Shown: piece after piece, positions 26,672 through 36,255 of the stretch
Layout: each line of letters begins with the position of its first letter
How positions within the stretch are numbered: the first letter of the stretch is position 1
Origin: Streptomyces viridochromogenes DSM 40736
GTDB lineage: Bacteria; Actinomycetota; Actinomycetes; Streptomycetales; Streptomycetaceae
Length of the DNA stretch: 58,102 bases
Assembly: GCF_000158955.1 (NCBI RefSeq)
Contig: NZ_GG657757.1
Coordinates: 996,428-1,054,529 of the forward strand
Direction of reading: 5' to 3'
Made by a program: the position numbers and the translations under genes
The notes under the pieces: generated by a model
Databases searched by the model: none
What the model saw: only the letters and a program-made list of their open reading frames with translations
What the model was told of the DNA's origin: nothing

Positions 26672-28180
26672 TCAGTTCTGCCGGGCGTGTATGGGGCTGT
26701 TGGCCACATCGTCCGGGCACTTCGCGTGTGCCTGGCGCATCCGTCGGTCGTGCTTCCAGTCGGAGGTCGCGAGGGCGAGGGACGCGGCCATGCCGACGAG
26801 CCCGGCGCCGAGTGCGGTGACGAGGGCGCCCCGGTAGTCGCCGTCGCCGAGCACGAGGTAGAAGAGGCCGGGCAGGGCGGCGGTGCCCACCGCGGCGCCG
26901 AGCCGCTGCCCGGTCTGCAGGGCGCCGCCCGCCGCGCCCGCCATGTGCACCGGTACGTCGCGCAGCGTCATGGTGATGTTGGGGGAGATCACGCAGCCGC
27001 TGCCGACGCCGCCGAGGAACATCGCGGGGGCGGCGACCCAGGGCGCGATGTCGAGGGGGGCGAGGCGCAGCAGCAGCGCGGTGCCGCCCAGGCCGACGAT
27101 CACGGCCACGAGGCCGCCCACGGTGAGGACGCGTCCGAGCCGGTCCACCAGCCGGCCGGCGACCGCGGCCGCGACGGCCGAGCCGAGCGCGAAGGGCGTC
27201 ACGGCCAGACCGGACCGGAGCGGGGAGAAGCCCAGCCCCTCCTGGTAGAAGAGCGCGAAGACCAGCCAGACGCCGCTGAAGCCGACGAAGTAGAGCGTGC
27301 CGACGCCGGCGCCGACGGCGTAGCCGCGCACCGTCGTGAACAGGCGCGGGTCGAGCAGCGGCTGGATGCCCCGGGTGACCAGGCGGCGCTGCCACCACGC
27401 GAAGGCGCCGAGGATCGCGGCACCGGCGGGGAACAGCCACCACAGCCGGCCGATGCCGCCCGCGCCCGCCTGGACCAGCGGGTACATGAGCGCCAGGACG
27501 CCGAGGCCGAGCAGCAGGACGCCCGGCAGGTCCACGTGCTGCCGCCCGGACGGCCGGGTGCGGGGCAGCAGGCGGCGGCCGAGGAGGACGGCGAGGATGC
27601 CGATGGGGACGTTGACGTAGAAGAGCCACCGCCAGCCTCCGGCACCGGAGGCCAGGGCGAGGATGACGCCGCCGGCCAGCGGTCCGACGGCGGAGGAGAT
27701 ACCGACGGTGGCGCCGAAGAAACCGAAGGCGCGGCCGCGCTCGGCGCCCCGGAACATCTGCTGGATGAGGGCGGAGTTCTGCGGGGCCATGAAGCCGGCC
27801 GCCAGTCCCTGGGCGAGGCGGGCCACCACCAGCAGCGTGATGTTCGGGGCGGCTCCGCAGGCCGCGCTGAAGAGCACGAAGCCGCTGAGGGCCAGCAGGA
27901 AGATGCGGCGCCGGTCCAGCGCGTCCCCGAGGCGGCCGGCCGTGACGAGCGCGAGGGCGAAGGCGAGGGCGTATCCGGAGACCACCCACTGCACCTGCGC
28001 GGGAGAGGCGTGCAGACCGCGCTGGACGGAGGGCAGGGCCACCACCACGATCGAGACGTCCAGCAGGCTCATGAAGCCGGCCACGAGAGTGACCCACAGG
28101 GCACGCCACCGGCGCGGGTCCGGCTCGTACCCGGCCTCCTGCGCGCCCTGGTCCCGGCCGCCCGCCGCTGACGCTGTCAC
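26672..28180 (-). CDS. MFS drug transporter, 14-helix DHA2 type
   Basis: This 502-residue proton-driven efflux protein has about 14 membrane segments. Typical DHA2 motifs are LLDVSIVVVALPSVQRGL in helix 1, WVVSGYALAFALALVTAGRL, GDALDRRRIFL (loop 2-3 motif A), LAQGLAAGFMAPQNSALIQ and GATVGISSAVGPLAGGV (motif C). The GTG at 28180 has GAGAGGAG upstream and begins VTASAAGGRDQ. The short tail is basic and His-rich. No regulator is adjacent on its strand, and the substrate cannot be inferred. Confidence 0.92.
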   Translation of the reverse strand: MTASAAGGRDQGAQEAGYEPDPRRWRALWVTLVAGFMSLLDVSIVVVALPSVQRGLHASPAQVQWVVSGYALAFALALVTAGRLGDALDRRRIFLLALSGFVLFSAACGAAPNITLLVVARLAQGLAAGFMAPQNSALIQQMFRGAERGRAFGFFGATVGISSAVGPLAGGVILALASGAGGWRWLFYVNVPIGILAVLLGRRLLPRTRPSGRQHVDLPGVLLLGLGVLALMYPLVQAGAGGIGRLWWLFPAGAAILGAFAWWQRRLVTRGIQPLLDPRLFTTVRGYAVGAGVGTLYFVGFSGVWLVFALFYQEGLGFSPLRSGLAVTPFALGSAVAAAVAGRLVDRLGRVLTVGGLVAVIVGLGGTALLLRLAPLDIAPWVAAPAMFLGGVGSGCVISPNITMTLRDVPVHMAGAAGGALQTGQRLGAAVGTAALPGLFYLVLGDGDYRGALVTALGAGLVGMAASLALATSDWKHDRRMRQAHAKCPDDVANSPIHARQN

Positions 28181-28396
28181 ATGGGCTCCTCTCACCAGGT
28201 GCGCACCATGGCGAACCAGGTTCCCCGGCGGGACACGCGCCACACCACGGCCGGCGGCCGACGGCGGCTCTCACCCATAGCGCCCGCCCGTCACCCTCCG
28301 TGGTCGTCCGGGCGCCGCGCGAAGGGGTCAGTTTGAGCGGGCGAGATCTGTGCAGGCGTTGTGCTTGGGAGAGACGACCGGCGAAAGGAACGACTG

Positions 28397-29893
28397 ATGG
28401 CGGCGCCCGACAATGAAGAGTCGGTGGATCCCGCAGCCGTGAGACGACACCGGATGCTGTTCCGGGCGATCGAGAAACGACGGCACCCGAAGCTGCGCCG
28501 CAGCGACATCACCGTGACCGACGAGGCGGCGGTCAAACGCGCGACGAAGGCCGCCGCCCTCGGCAACGCGATGGAGTGGTACGACTTCGGCATCTACAGC
28601 TATCTGGCGTCGACCATCGGGAAGGTCTTCTTCCCCTCGGGGAACGACACCGCCCAACTGCTCAGCTCGTTCGCGACGTTCGCGGTGGCCTTCCTGGTGC
28701 GTCCGCTCGGCGGGATGGTGTTCGGTCCGCTCGGCGACAAGGTCGGGCGCAAGCGCATCCTGTCCCTCACTATGATCATGATGGCGGTGGGGACCTTCGC
28801 CATCGGCCTCGTGCCCTCGCACGCCGTCATCGGTCTCTGGGCCCCGGCGCTGCTGATCTTCTTCCGGCTGGTGCAGGGCTTCTCGACCGGTGGGGAGTAC
28901 GGCGGCGCGTCGACGTTCATCGCGGAGTACGCGCCCGACAAGCGGCGCGGTTACTTCGGCAGCTTCCTCGAACTGGGCACGCTCGCCGGCTACGTCGGGG
29001 CCTCCGGCCTGGTCGTCGTCCTCAACAGGGTCCTCAGCGCGGACCAGATGCTTCAGTGGGGCTGGCGCATCCCGTTCCTGGTCGCGGCGCCGCTCGGCCT
29101 CATCGGCCTCTACCTGCGGCTCAAGCTGGACGAGACGCCCGCCTTTCAGAAGCTGGAGGGCGGCCAGGTCAAGGCGAGCGAGGCCGCCGAGGCCGTGGAG
29201 ACCTCGGCCACCGGCGACCTCGGCAGGATCTTCACCCGTTACTGGCGGCCGCTGCTGCTGTGCCTCGCGCTCGTCGCGGCGTACAACATCACCGACTACA
29301 TGCTGCTCTCGTACATGCCGACGTACCTGTCCGACGAACTGGGCTACGGCACCAACCACGGGCTGCTGATCCTGCTCCTCGTGATGGTGCTCCAGATGTG
29401 CGTCATCAACCAGGTCGGGCGGCTCTCGGACCGCTTCGGGCGCAGGCCGCTGCTGATGACGGGGATGCTCGGGTTCCTCGTCCTGTCGCTGCCGTCCTTC
29501 CTGCTCATCCGGCAGGGCAGCGTCGTCCTCATCACCCTGGGCCTGCTGCTGCTCGGGCTGTCGCTGGTGACGATGCTCGGCACGATGTCGGCGGCGCTCC
29601 CGGCGATATTCCCCACCCATGTGCGGTACGGGTCGCTCTCGGTCGCCTACAACCTGGCCACCTCGGTGTTCGGCGGCACGACGCCCCTGGTGATCACCGC
29701 CCTGATCAGCGCGTTCGACTCGACCCTGATGCCCGCCTACTACGCCACGGGCGCCGCGGTCATCGGCGTCATCGCCGTGCTGTGCATGCGGGAGACCGCC
29801 AACAAGCCCCTGGCGGGCTCTCCGCCGTCGGTCGAGACGGAGGCGGAGGCGACGGAACTCGTGGAGGCGCAGGCACCTCGCCCGAAGTTCTGA
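28397..29893 (+). CDS. MFS transporter, metabolite:H+ symporter (ProP/MHS) family
   Basis: This 498-residue, 12-helix transporter has the MHS signature at helix 1, GNAMEWYDFGIYSYLAS, preceded by a long basic cytoplasmic N-terminus of about 50 residues. LVRPLGGMVFGPLGDKVGRK is the loop 2-3 motif and FFRLVQGFSTGGEYGGAS matches ProP-type carriers of proline, betaine or dicarboxylates. KLDETPAFQKLE lies in the central loop. The ATG at 28397 follows GAAAGGA. It is divergent from the DHA2 transporter. The isochorismatase-like gene lies about 225 bases downstream and need not be co-transcribed. Confidence 0.92.
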   Translation: MAAPDNEESVDPAAVRRHRMLFRAIEKRRHPKLRRSDITVTDEAAVKRATKAAALGNAMEWYDFGIYSYLASTIGKVFFPSGNDTAQLLSSFATFAVAFLVRPLGGMVFGPLGDKVGRKRILSLTMIMMAVGTFAIGLVPSHAVIGLWAPALLIFFRLVQGFSTGGEYGGASTFIAEYAPDKRRGYFGSFLELGTLAGYVGASGLVVVLNRVLSADQMLQWGWRIPFLVAAPLGLIGLYLRLKLDETPAFQKLEGGQVKASEAAEAVETSATGDLGRIFTRYWRPLLLCLALVAAYNITDYMLLSYMPTYLSDELGYGTNHGLLILLLVMVLQMCVINQVGRLSDRFGRRPLLMTGMLGFLVLSLPSFLLIRQGSVVLITLGLLLLGLSLVTMLGTMSAALPAIFPTHVRYGSLSVAYNLATSVFGGTTPLVITALISAFDSTLMPAYYATGAAVIGVIAVLCMRETANKPLAGSPPSVETEAEATELVEAQAPRPKF

Positions 29894-30119
29894 ACGCCCG
29901 GACAGTGACGACCGGTTCGGCCGCCGACGCGGAAGCGGAGGCGGCCGCCGGCTTGTCCGACGGGTGACGCCGGCAGAGCCGTTGACCCTCGGCGCACCTC
30001 CGCTGTCCCCACCGCGCACGGCAGGAGCCGAAGCCCGCCGGTGCCCGCGCGGGCTGCCTAGCGTGATGAGCGAACCGGACGAACCCCGGTCTCCGCTCAC
30101 CGAAGAGAGGCTCACCCGC

Positions 30120-30782
30120 ATGGTCGACATCGCCGAGGTCACCGCCGCCCCCAGCCCGGACCTGCTCACCCCGGACAACTGCGCGGTGCTGTTCGTGGAC
30201 CACCAGCCGCAGATGTTCTTCGGCACCGGCAGCGGCGACCGCACCGCCATCATCAACTCCACCGTGGGTCTGGCCAGAGCCGCCCGGGCCTTCGACGTGC
30301 CGGTCGTGCTGAGCACCGTGGCCGCCGAGTCGTTCTCCGGTCCCCTGCTGCCGCAGCTGGCCGAGGTGTTCCCGGAGCACAAGGCCGTCGACCGGACCTC
30401 GATGAACGCCTGGGAGGACGTGAACTTCGTCGAGGCGGTCAAGGCCACCGGCCGCGAGAAGCTCGTCATCGCGGGCCTGTGGACCGAGGTCTGCGTCGTC
30501 CTGCCCGCGCTCTCCGCCCTCGCCCAGGGCTACGAGGTGTACGTCGTCACCGACGCGTCCGGCGGTGTCAGCCCACAGGCACACGAGCACGCGATCCAGC
30601 GCATGATCCAGGCCGGGGCGGTCCCGGTCACCTGGGTGCAGGTGCTGCTGGAACTCCAGCGCGACTGGGCCCGGTCCGACACGTACGACGCGGTGACGGA
30701 CGTGGTGACCCGATACGGCGGCGCCTACGGCCTCGGCATCCTCTACGCCCACGCCGTCATCGGCGGACACGCCGCGGGCTGA
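30120..30782 (+). CDS. Isochorismatase-fold cysteine hydrolase (YcaC-like)
   Basis: This 220-residue protein has the family Asp in CAVLFVDHQPQMFFG, the Lys in GREKLVIAGLWTE and the nucleophile in TEVCVVLPALSAL, with YVVTDASGGVSPQAHEHA after it. The long C-terminus (WVQVLLELQRDWARSDTYDAV) matches YcaC-type hydrolases of unknown substrate rather than true isochorismatases. The ATG at 30120 has GAGAGG upstream; an in-frame ATG at 30066 is less likely. No siderophore or chorismate genes are nearby. Confidence 0.88.
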   Translation: MVDIAEVTAAPSPDLLTPDNCAVLFVDHQPQMFFGTGSGDRTAIINSTVGLARAARAFDVPVVLSTVAAESFSGPLLPQLAEVFPEHKAVDRTSMNAWEDVNFVEAVKATGREKLVIAGLWTEVCVVLPALSALAQGYEVYVVTDASGGVSPQAHEHAIQRMIQAGAVPVTWVQVLLELQRDWARSDTYDAVTDVVTRYGGAYGLGILYAHAVIGGHAAG

Positions 30783-30827
30783 TCCCCCTTCAGGGCCACG
30801 GGGAGGAGGGCGTCCGGCCGGCCGACG

Positions 30828-30840
30828 TATGATCGCGCGG
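30828..30840 (+). promoter_or_regulatory. -10 box placed for a leaderless transcript of the STAND regulator
   Basis: TATGAT (30828-30833) is a near-consensus -10 box seven bases before the GTG at 30840, where transcription would be expected to begin. There is no ribosome-binding site directly before the GTG. Leaderless mRNAs are common in Streptomyces. No clear -35 box is visible. Confidence 0.45.
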
Positions 30841-33176
30841 TGGGCAGTGGTGGGGGGCCCGCGGGGCCGTTCGGGCGGTTACTGCGGGAGTTGCGGCAGG
30901 ACCGGCGGCTGACGATCGAGGAGCTGGCCGAGGCGTCGGGCGTCTCGGGGCGGGCCATCGGGGACATGGAGCGGGGCCGGAGCCGGCGTCCGCACCGCGG
31001 CACGGTCACCGCGCTCGCCCAGGGCCTGGAGCTGGACGAACCGGCGCACGCGCGGCTGCTGGCCGCGGCACGCGCCGCCCGGCCCGGGCCGCAGCAGGCG
31101 GAGTCGGTCAGGGTCTCGCCCCACACGCTGCCGAGGGGCGTGCGCGACTTCGTCGGCCGGCAGGGGGAACTGGCGGAGCTGCGCGCCCTCGCGCGGGAGG
31201 CCGCCGAGGGCGGGGAGGGGCGGGACGCCCCCGCTCCCCCGGCCGCCGTCGTGTACGGCCCGCCCGGAAGCGGCAAGACCACACTGGCGGTCCGGCTGGC
31301 CGAGGGGCTGACGTCCTCGTGCCCCGACGGAGCGTTCCTGGTCGACATGCGAGGCCTGGACGAACGTCCGTTGCCGGCCGACCAGGTGCTGTCGGGGCTG
31401 CTCGGCTCCTGGGGCGTGCCGGACGCCGAGCTGGCCGGACTCGGCGCCGAGGAGCTTCTCGCCCGCTACCGCGACCTCTCCGCCCGGCTCCGCGCGGTCC
31501 TGGTGCTGGACAACGCCGGCAGCGAGGACCAGATCAGGCCGTTGCTCCCGCGCGAGGGCCGCCTGCTCGTGGTGGTGACGAGCCGCCGTACCCTCGCCGG
31601 TCTGGAGGGCGTACGGCGCGTCGAACTCGGGGCGCTGAACCGCCAGGAGTCCGCCGCGCTGCTGCGGGCCGTCGTGGGCACGGGACGGGTGGACGCCGAG
31701 CCCGCGGCCGCGAACGTCGTGACCGAGCTGTGCGGTCATCTCCCCCTGGCCCTGCGGGTGGCCGCGAACTGGGCCGCCACCCGCACCAGTTGGAGCCTGC
31801 GCCGGCTCGCCGACCGGCTGGCCGACGAGGACCGCCGGCTGGATGCGCTGAGCGCGGGCGACCTGCGGGTCAACTCCGCCTTCGCACTGTCCTACTCGCG
31901 TCTCGCGCCCGAGGCCGCCCGCATGTTCCGGCTGCTGTCGCTCGTGCCGGGCGGGGACTTCGGTGTCCCGCCGGCCGCCGTGCTCGCGGGAGTCTCCTTG
32001 CCCGAGGCGGAGGACCTCCTGGAGGAACTGCTGGAGGCGGGGCTGCTGTTGACGGCCCGTCAGGACCGCTACCGGCTGCACGATCTGCTGCGGCTGTACG
32101 CGGCGTCCCGCCACCGCGCGGAGGACGGTACGGAGGGGTCGCTCGCCGCCCGGTCGCGGCTGCGGCACTGGCTGCTGGACACGGCCGTCCTCGCGGGCCG
32201 CTGGTACGAACCGGACTACGGCATGCCGCCGGCGGACCCGGGCCGGCTGGTCGCCCTCGACGACCGGGAGCAGGCGGCGCGCTGGATCAGGACGGAGGGC
32301 GACTCCTGGCTGGCCGCGTTCCGCGAGGCGGCGGCGGCCGGCGAGCACACCAGGGTCGCCGAAGTCGCGGAGGCCATGCACTGGTTCTCCGACCACTGGG
32401 TGTCCTGGGGCCACTGGGTCGAGGTCTACGAGCGTGCCGCCGCGGCGGGAGCCGCGCTCGGGGACGCCGGGCTGGAGGCGACCCACCGCAACTACCTCGC
32501 CTGGGCGTACTGGGCCTGCGCCCGCCGTCACCACGAGGCGGTGGACGCGGCCCTGTGCGCGCTGTGTCTGGCCGAGGGGGCCGGGGACACCCTCCAGCAG
32601 GCCTGGGCGCACGCCTATCTCGGCTGGCTGCGGGACGCCGTCGACGACCTGCCGCCGGCCGCCGACCACTACCGGCGCGCCATGGAGCTGTTCACGGAGG
32701 CGGACGACGTCAACGGGTACCTCCAGGTCTGCTGCGGGGTGGTCAGGCTGATGCGCGCGACGGGTCGCCCGCAGGAGGCCGTCGAGACCTACCGGGGCAT
32801 CATGGAGACGCTCGCGGACCCCCGTCACCGCGACCGGATCCCGCCCAACGTACGGGACTTCACCACCCTGTCCGCCGTCTACTCGGTGTCGTTCGTCCAT
32901 CTCGACCGGGGCGACTGGCGGGAGGCGGCCGACGCGCTGCGGGGCATTCGCGGGCAGTTCGACGCACGCGGCTGGCACAAGCAGGCGAGCAAGGTCCACC
33001 TCCACCTGGCCCACGCGCTGGCCCGCCTCGGGGAGCGGGCCGAGGCCGCCGCCGAGTACCGCGCCGTGCTCTGGCTGGAGGGCCTCGTCCCCGCGGAGGT
33101 CAGGGAGGACGCCCGGACCGGCCTCGCCGCTCTGGCCGGGGGACGGCCGGCGCCACCGCCCCGCTTCACGCTGTGA
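30840..33176 (+). CDS. XRE-NB-ARC-TPR (STAND) transcriptional regulator
   Basis: This 778-residue protein has an XRE helix-turn-helix (about 8-65: LTIEELAEASGVSGRAIGDM, ERGRSRRPHRGTV), an NB-ARC ATPase (about 105-400: DFVGRQGELAELRAL, Walker A YGPPGSGKTTLA, Walker B LRAVLVLDNAG, CGHLPLALRVAA), a winged-helix region (SYSRLAPEAARMFRLLSLVP, YRLHDLLRLYAA) and C-terminal TPR-like helices (about 520-765). It resembles AfsR without a SARP domain. Such proteins act as signal-responsive switches that oligomerise on ATP binding. The target genes are not obvious. Three 15-base repeats follow its stop. Confidence 0.88.
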   Translation: MGSGGGPAGPFGRLLRELRQDRRLTIEELAEASGVSGRAIGDMERGRSRRPHRGTVTALAQGLELDEPAHARLLAAARAARPGPQQAESVRVSPHTLPRGVRDFVGRQGELAELRALAREAAEGGEGRDAPAPPAAVVYGPPGSGKTTLAVRLAEGLTSSCPDGAFLVDMRGLDERPLPADQVLSGLLGSWGVPDAELAGLGAEELLARYRDLSARLRAVLVLDNAGSEDQIRPLLPREGRLLVVVTSRRTLAGLEGVRRVELGALNRQESAALLRAVVGTGRVDAEPAAANVVTELCGHLPLALRVAANWAATRTSWSLRRLADRLADEDRRLDALSAGDLRVNSAFALSYSRLAPEAARMFRLLSLVPGGDFGVPPAAVLAGVSLPEAEDLLEELLEAGLLLTARQDRYRLHDLLRLYAASRHRAEDGTEGSLAARSRLRHWLLDTAVLAGRWYEPDYGMPPADPGRLVALDDREQAARWIRTEGDSWLAAFREAAAAGEHTRVAEVAEAMHWFSDHWVSWGHWVEVYERAAAAGAALGDAGLEATHRNYLAWAYWACARRHHEAVDAALCALCLAEGAGDTLQQAWAHAYLGWLRDAVDDLPPAADHYRRAMELFTEADDVNGYLQVCCGVVRLMRATGRPQEAVETYRGIMETLADPRHRDRIPPNVRDFTTLSAVYSVSFVHLDRGDWREAADALRGIRGQFDARGWHKQASKVHLHLAHALARLGERAEAAAEYRAVLWLEGLVPAEVREDARTGLAALAGGRPAPPPRFTL

Positions 33177-33179
33177 CAC

Positions 33180-33224
33180 GGGGAGCGGGGCGCCGGGGAG
33201 CGGGGCGCCGGGGAGCGGGGCGCC
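33180..33224 (+). repeat. 15-base tandem repeat, three copies
   Basis: GGGGAGCGGGGCGCC occurs three times without change (33180-33194, 33195-33209, 33210-33224), starting four bases after the stop of the STAND regulator and lying in the convergent gap before the AraC gene. The exact copies suggest recent slippage or duplication. Confidence 0.9.
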
Positions 33225-33320
33225 GCAGGGCGGTGGACGTGTCAGGCACGATGCTCCTCTGGCCGGTGACGTGGCGAACTCCTGTGCAACGGGTCGGTTC
33301 GCGGAGGCGTTCCTTCCGTC

Positions 33321-34292
33321 TCACCTGTGCTTCTGCCCGGTGCCGGACAGGCCGTGTGTCTGCCATTCGCGGGGCGTCACACCGTAGGCCGCGCGGAATG
33401 CGCGGCTGAAGTGGCTGGGGCTCACGAAGCCCCAGCGCCGGGCGACGGTCGCGACGCCCTGCCCGAGGGCCGCGGCCCGCAGCAGGTCCTGGCGGCACCG
33501 CTCCAGCCGCTGGGCGCGGATCCACTCCCCCACCGTCGCGCCCTCCAGCTGGAACAGTTTGTGGAGGTAGCGGACCGACATGAAGTGCGCGGCGGCGATC
33601 CCGGGCGGTGACAGCTCGGGGTCGCAGAGATGGCGCAGGATGTGGTCCTTCACGCGCACGAGGGTCGCGGCGGCGGTCTCCGGTGCCTGGGGCGCGAAGC
33701 GGCCGCGTCTCTCGTTGATCAGCAGCGCCAGCAGGTCGAGCGCGGTGGCGGCGAACTGCCGGCCGACGAGGGCGTCGAAACTCCCCGCCTCGCGGGCCAG
33801 GCGCGCGAAGTAGGTCGCCACCAGCGCGGCACCGCCGTCCCGGCCGGAGAACGCGGTGGCGGTCAGCGCCCGCAGGTCCTCGTCCCGGACGTGGAGATCC
33901 TCGCGGGGGAAGTGGAAGGAGGTGAAGCAGAACCTGCTCTGCACTCTCTTCCTGAACAGCCGGGAGGAGTCGGAGAGGGAGAAGTCGCCGGGCTCGATCA
34001 GCGCCTGTCTGCCGTCCTGTTCCTTCAGGGCGCTGCCCCGCTGCTGGAGGGTCAGGATGAGGAACCGGTTCCCGTCCCGGACCAGCCGCCCGCTGCGCGT
34101 CACCACCTGCGGGCCGGCCTGGACCTGCGCCACCCGTAAGGACCCCAGCTTCTCGGTGACGATCCGCCCGGGTGACGGGGCGTCCTCGAGGAGCTGGACG
34201 TCCAGCGGTACGAAGGTCCGGGACACCGCGTGGTGCCATCGCTCGCCGCGGTCGGCGGCCGGCAGTGACGCGGTGGAAAGGACGACGGGCAC
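33321..34292 (-). CDS. AraC family regulator
   Basis: This 323-residue regulator has an N-terminal AraC-binding-like sensor domain (FVPLDVQLLEDAPSPGRIVT, RFLILTLQQRGSALKEQDGR) and a C-terminal double helix-turn-helix: HFMSVRYLHKLFQLEGATVG, then VATVARRWGFVSPSHFSRAF and AAYGVTPREWQ. The GTG at 34292 follows GGGGAGA at good spacing. It lies downstream of the alpha/beta hydrolase on the same strand, separated by a strong hairpin, and may control it. It is convergent with the STAND gene. Confidence 0.92.
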   Translation of the reverse strand: MPVVLSTASLPAADRGERWHHAVSRTFVPLDVQLLEDAPSPGRIVTEKLGSLRVAQVQAGPQVVTRSGRLVRDGNRFLILTLQQRGSALKEQDGRQALIEPGDFSLSDSSRLFRKRVQSRFCFTSFHFPREDLHVRDEDLRALTATAFSGRDGGAALVATYFARLAREAGSFDALVGRQFAATALDLLALLINERRGRFAPQAPETAAATLVRVKDHILRHLCDPELSPPGIAAAHFMSVRYLHKLFQLEGATVGEWIRAQRLERCRQDLLRAAALGQGVATVARRWGFVSPSHFSRAFRAAYGVTPREWQTHGLSGTGQKHR

Positions 34293-34315
34293 CTGGTTCT
34301 CCCCTGGGCATCGTT

Positions 34316-34349
34316 CAGGGCCGGCGATTGTGGTCAGATGCCGGCCCTG
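34316..34349. terminator. Hairpin between hydrolase and AraC genes
   Basis: CAGGGCCGGC (34316-34325) and GCCGGCCCTG (34340-34349) form a perfect 10-base stem with a 14-base loop. On the minus strand it follows the hydrolase stop (34402) by about 50 bases and precedes the AraC GTG (34292) by 23. It probably ends the hydrolase transcript, or could act as an attenuator for AraC. Confidence 0.6.
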
Positions 34350-34401
34350 TCGATGTCACCATCCCGGACCTGGCCGGTCCAGGAGGAATCGGAGGAAGAA
34401 T

Positions 34402-35286
<885 letters not shown>

Positions 35287-35375
35287 TTAGGACGGCCGCC
35301 GTGCCGCCTGTTGCCGGGCAGCGCACCGGTAGTTGACCGGGGGCGCACGGGCCCGCCCCCGGTCCGAGGCCCTGG

Positions 35376-35828
35376 TCATTCGGGCAGCGGCCGGTCGTCG
35401 ACGACGTGTTTCATGACCAGGGTGGAGTTCAGGCGCTGGACGCCGGGCAGCCGGGCGAGCTGCTGGTCGTAGAGCTGCTGGAAGGCTGTCAGGTCGGTGG
35501 TGGCGACGCGCAGCAGGTAGTCGGGATCGCCGAAGAGCCGCTGGGCCTGGAGCACGTGCGGAACGGCGGCCACACCCTCCTCGAACGCGGAGACGGTGTC
35601 GGCGTCCTCCATGCGCAGGGTGACGAAGACGAGTGCTTCGAAGGTGAGGCCCACGGCGGCCGGGTCGACGACCGCCCGGTACCCGCGGATCGCGCCCTCG
35701 CGTTCGAGGTCGCGCAGCCGGCGGTGGCAGGGCGAGACGCTCAGTTTCACGCGGGCGGCCAGCTCGGTGACCGTGAGACGGCCGTCCAACTGCAGCTCGG
35801 TAAGAATTTTCCGGTCCAGGGCATCCAT
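35376..35828 (-). CDS. Lrp/AsnC family regulator
   Basis: This 150-residue regulator has the Lrp helix-turn-helix (MDALDRKILTELQLDGRLTV, ELAARVKLSVSPCHRRLRDL) and the RAM ligand domain (ALVFVTLRMEDADTVSAFEE, RLFGDPDYLLRVATTDLTAF, LPGVQRLNSTLVMKHVVDDR). The ATG at 35828 is chosen because the helix-turn-helix begins there; no ribosome-binding site is visible, so the transcript may be leaderless. Lrp genes are often divergent from LysE amino-acid exporters, and a decayed LysE gene lies divergently here. Confidence 0.92.
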   Translation of the reverse strand: MDALDRKILTELQLDGRLTVTELAARVKLSVSPCHRRLRDLEREGAIRGYRAVVDPAAVGLTFEALVFVTLRMEDADTVSAFEEGVAAVPHVLQAQRLFGDPDYLLRVATTDLTAFQQLYDQQLARLPGVQRLNSTLVMKHVVDDRPLPE

Positions 35829-35945
35829 GGAGAAGATTTTGCCCCAGATTCCGCGATCAAGGAGAAAAGAAGGGGACACGTACGGGCGGATCCGGCCAAA
35901 CCTTCCTCACGGAGCAGAGCACGCGAGAGGGACAGATCCAGGGGC

Positions 35946-36149
35946 ATGACGACATTGGCGGCGTTTTTGGCTCCTCCCGGTTGCGGATCACGCTCGAGGG
36001 AGCCGGGACCAGCGGGCTCAACCCGAAGGCGCTGCTGCTGAACCGGCCTGAGGACCAGGCCCTCGACGGCCTGGGCGGTGACACGCGTCTCCGGCGTGAT
36101 GATGATCGTCATCAGCGGGTTCCTGCTGGTGGACCGCCTGGCCGCCTGA
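35946..36149 (+). pseudogene. LysE-family amino-acid exporter remnant
   Basis: Three short pieces in order look like a LysE exporter in different frames: an N-terminal MTTLAAFLA at 35946, then SGLNPKALLLN near 36016 and a C-terminal VTRVSGVMMIVISGFLLVDR ending at TGA 36147-36149. LysE proteins are about 200 residues, so most of the gene, including internal helices, is deleted and frames are broken. Divergence from the Lrp/AsnC gene matches the usual regulator-exporter pairing. The rest of the 427-base gap up to the phosphatase at 36256 holds nothing else I can support. Confidence 0.6.
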
Positions 36150-36255
36150 ACAGCGGCACGGCCGCTTCCACTGGGGAAAGCCCGCAACGGGTACCCGGCG
36201 CCTCTCCCTGACATGATGGCCGGGGGGCCGTAAGGGCGTCACATCCGGAGGCACC

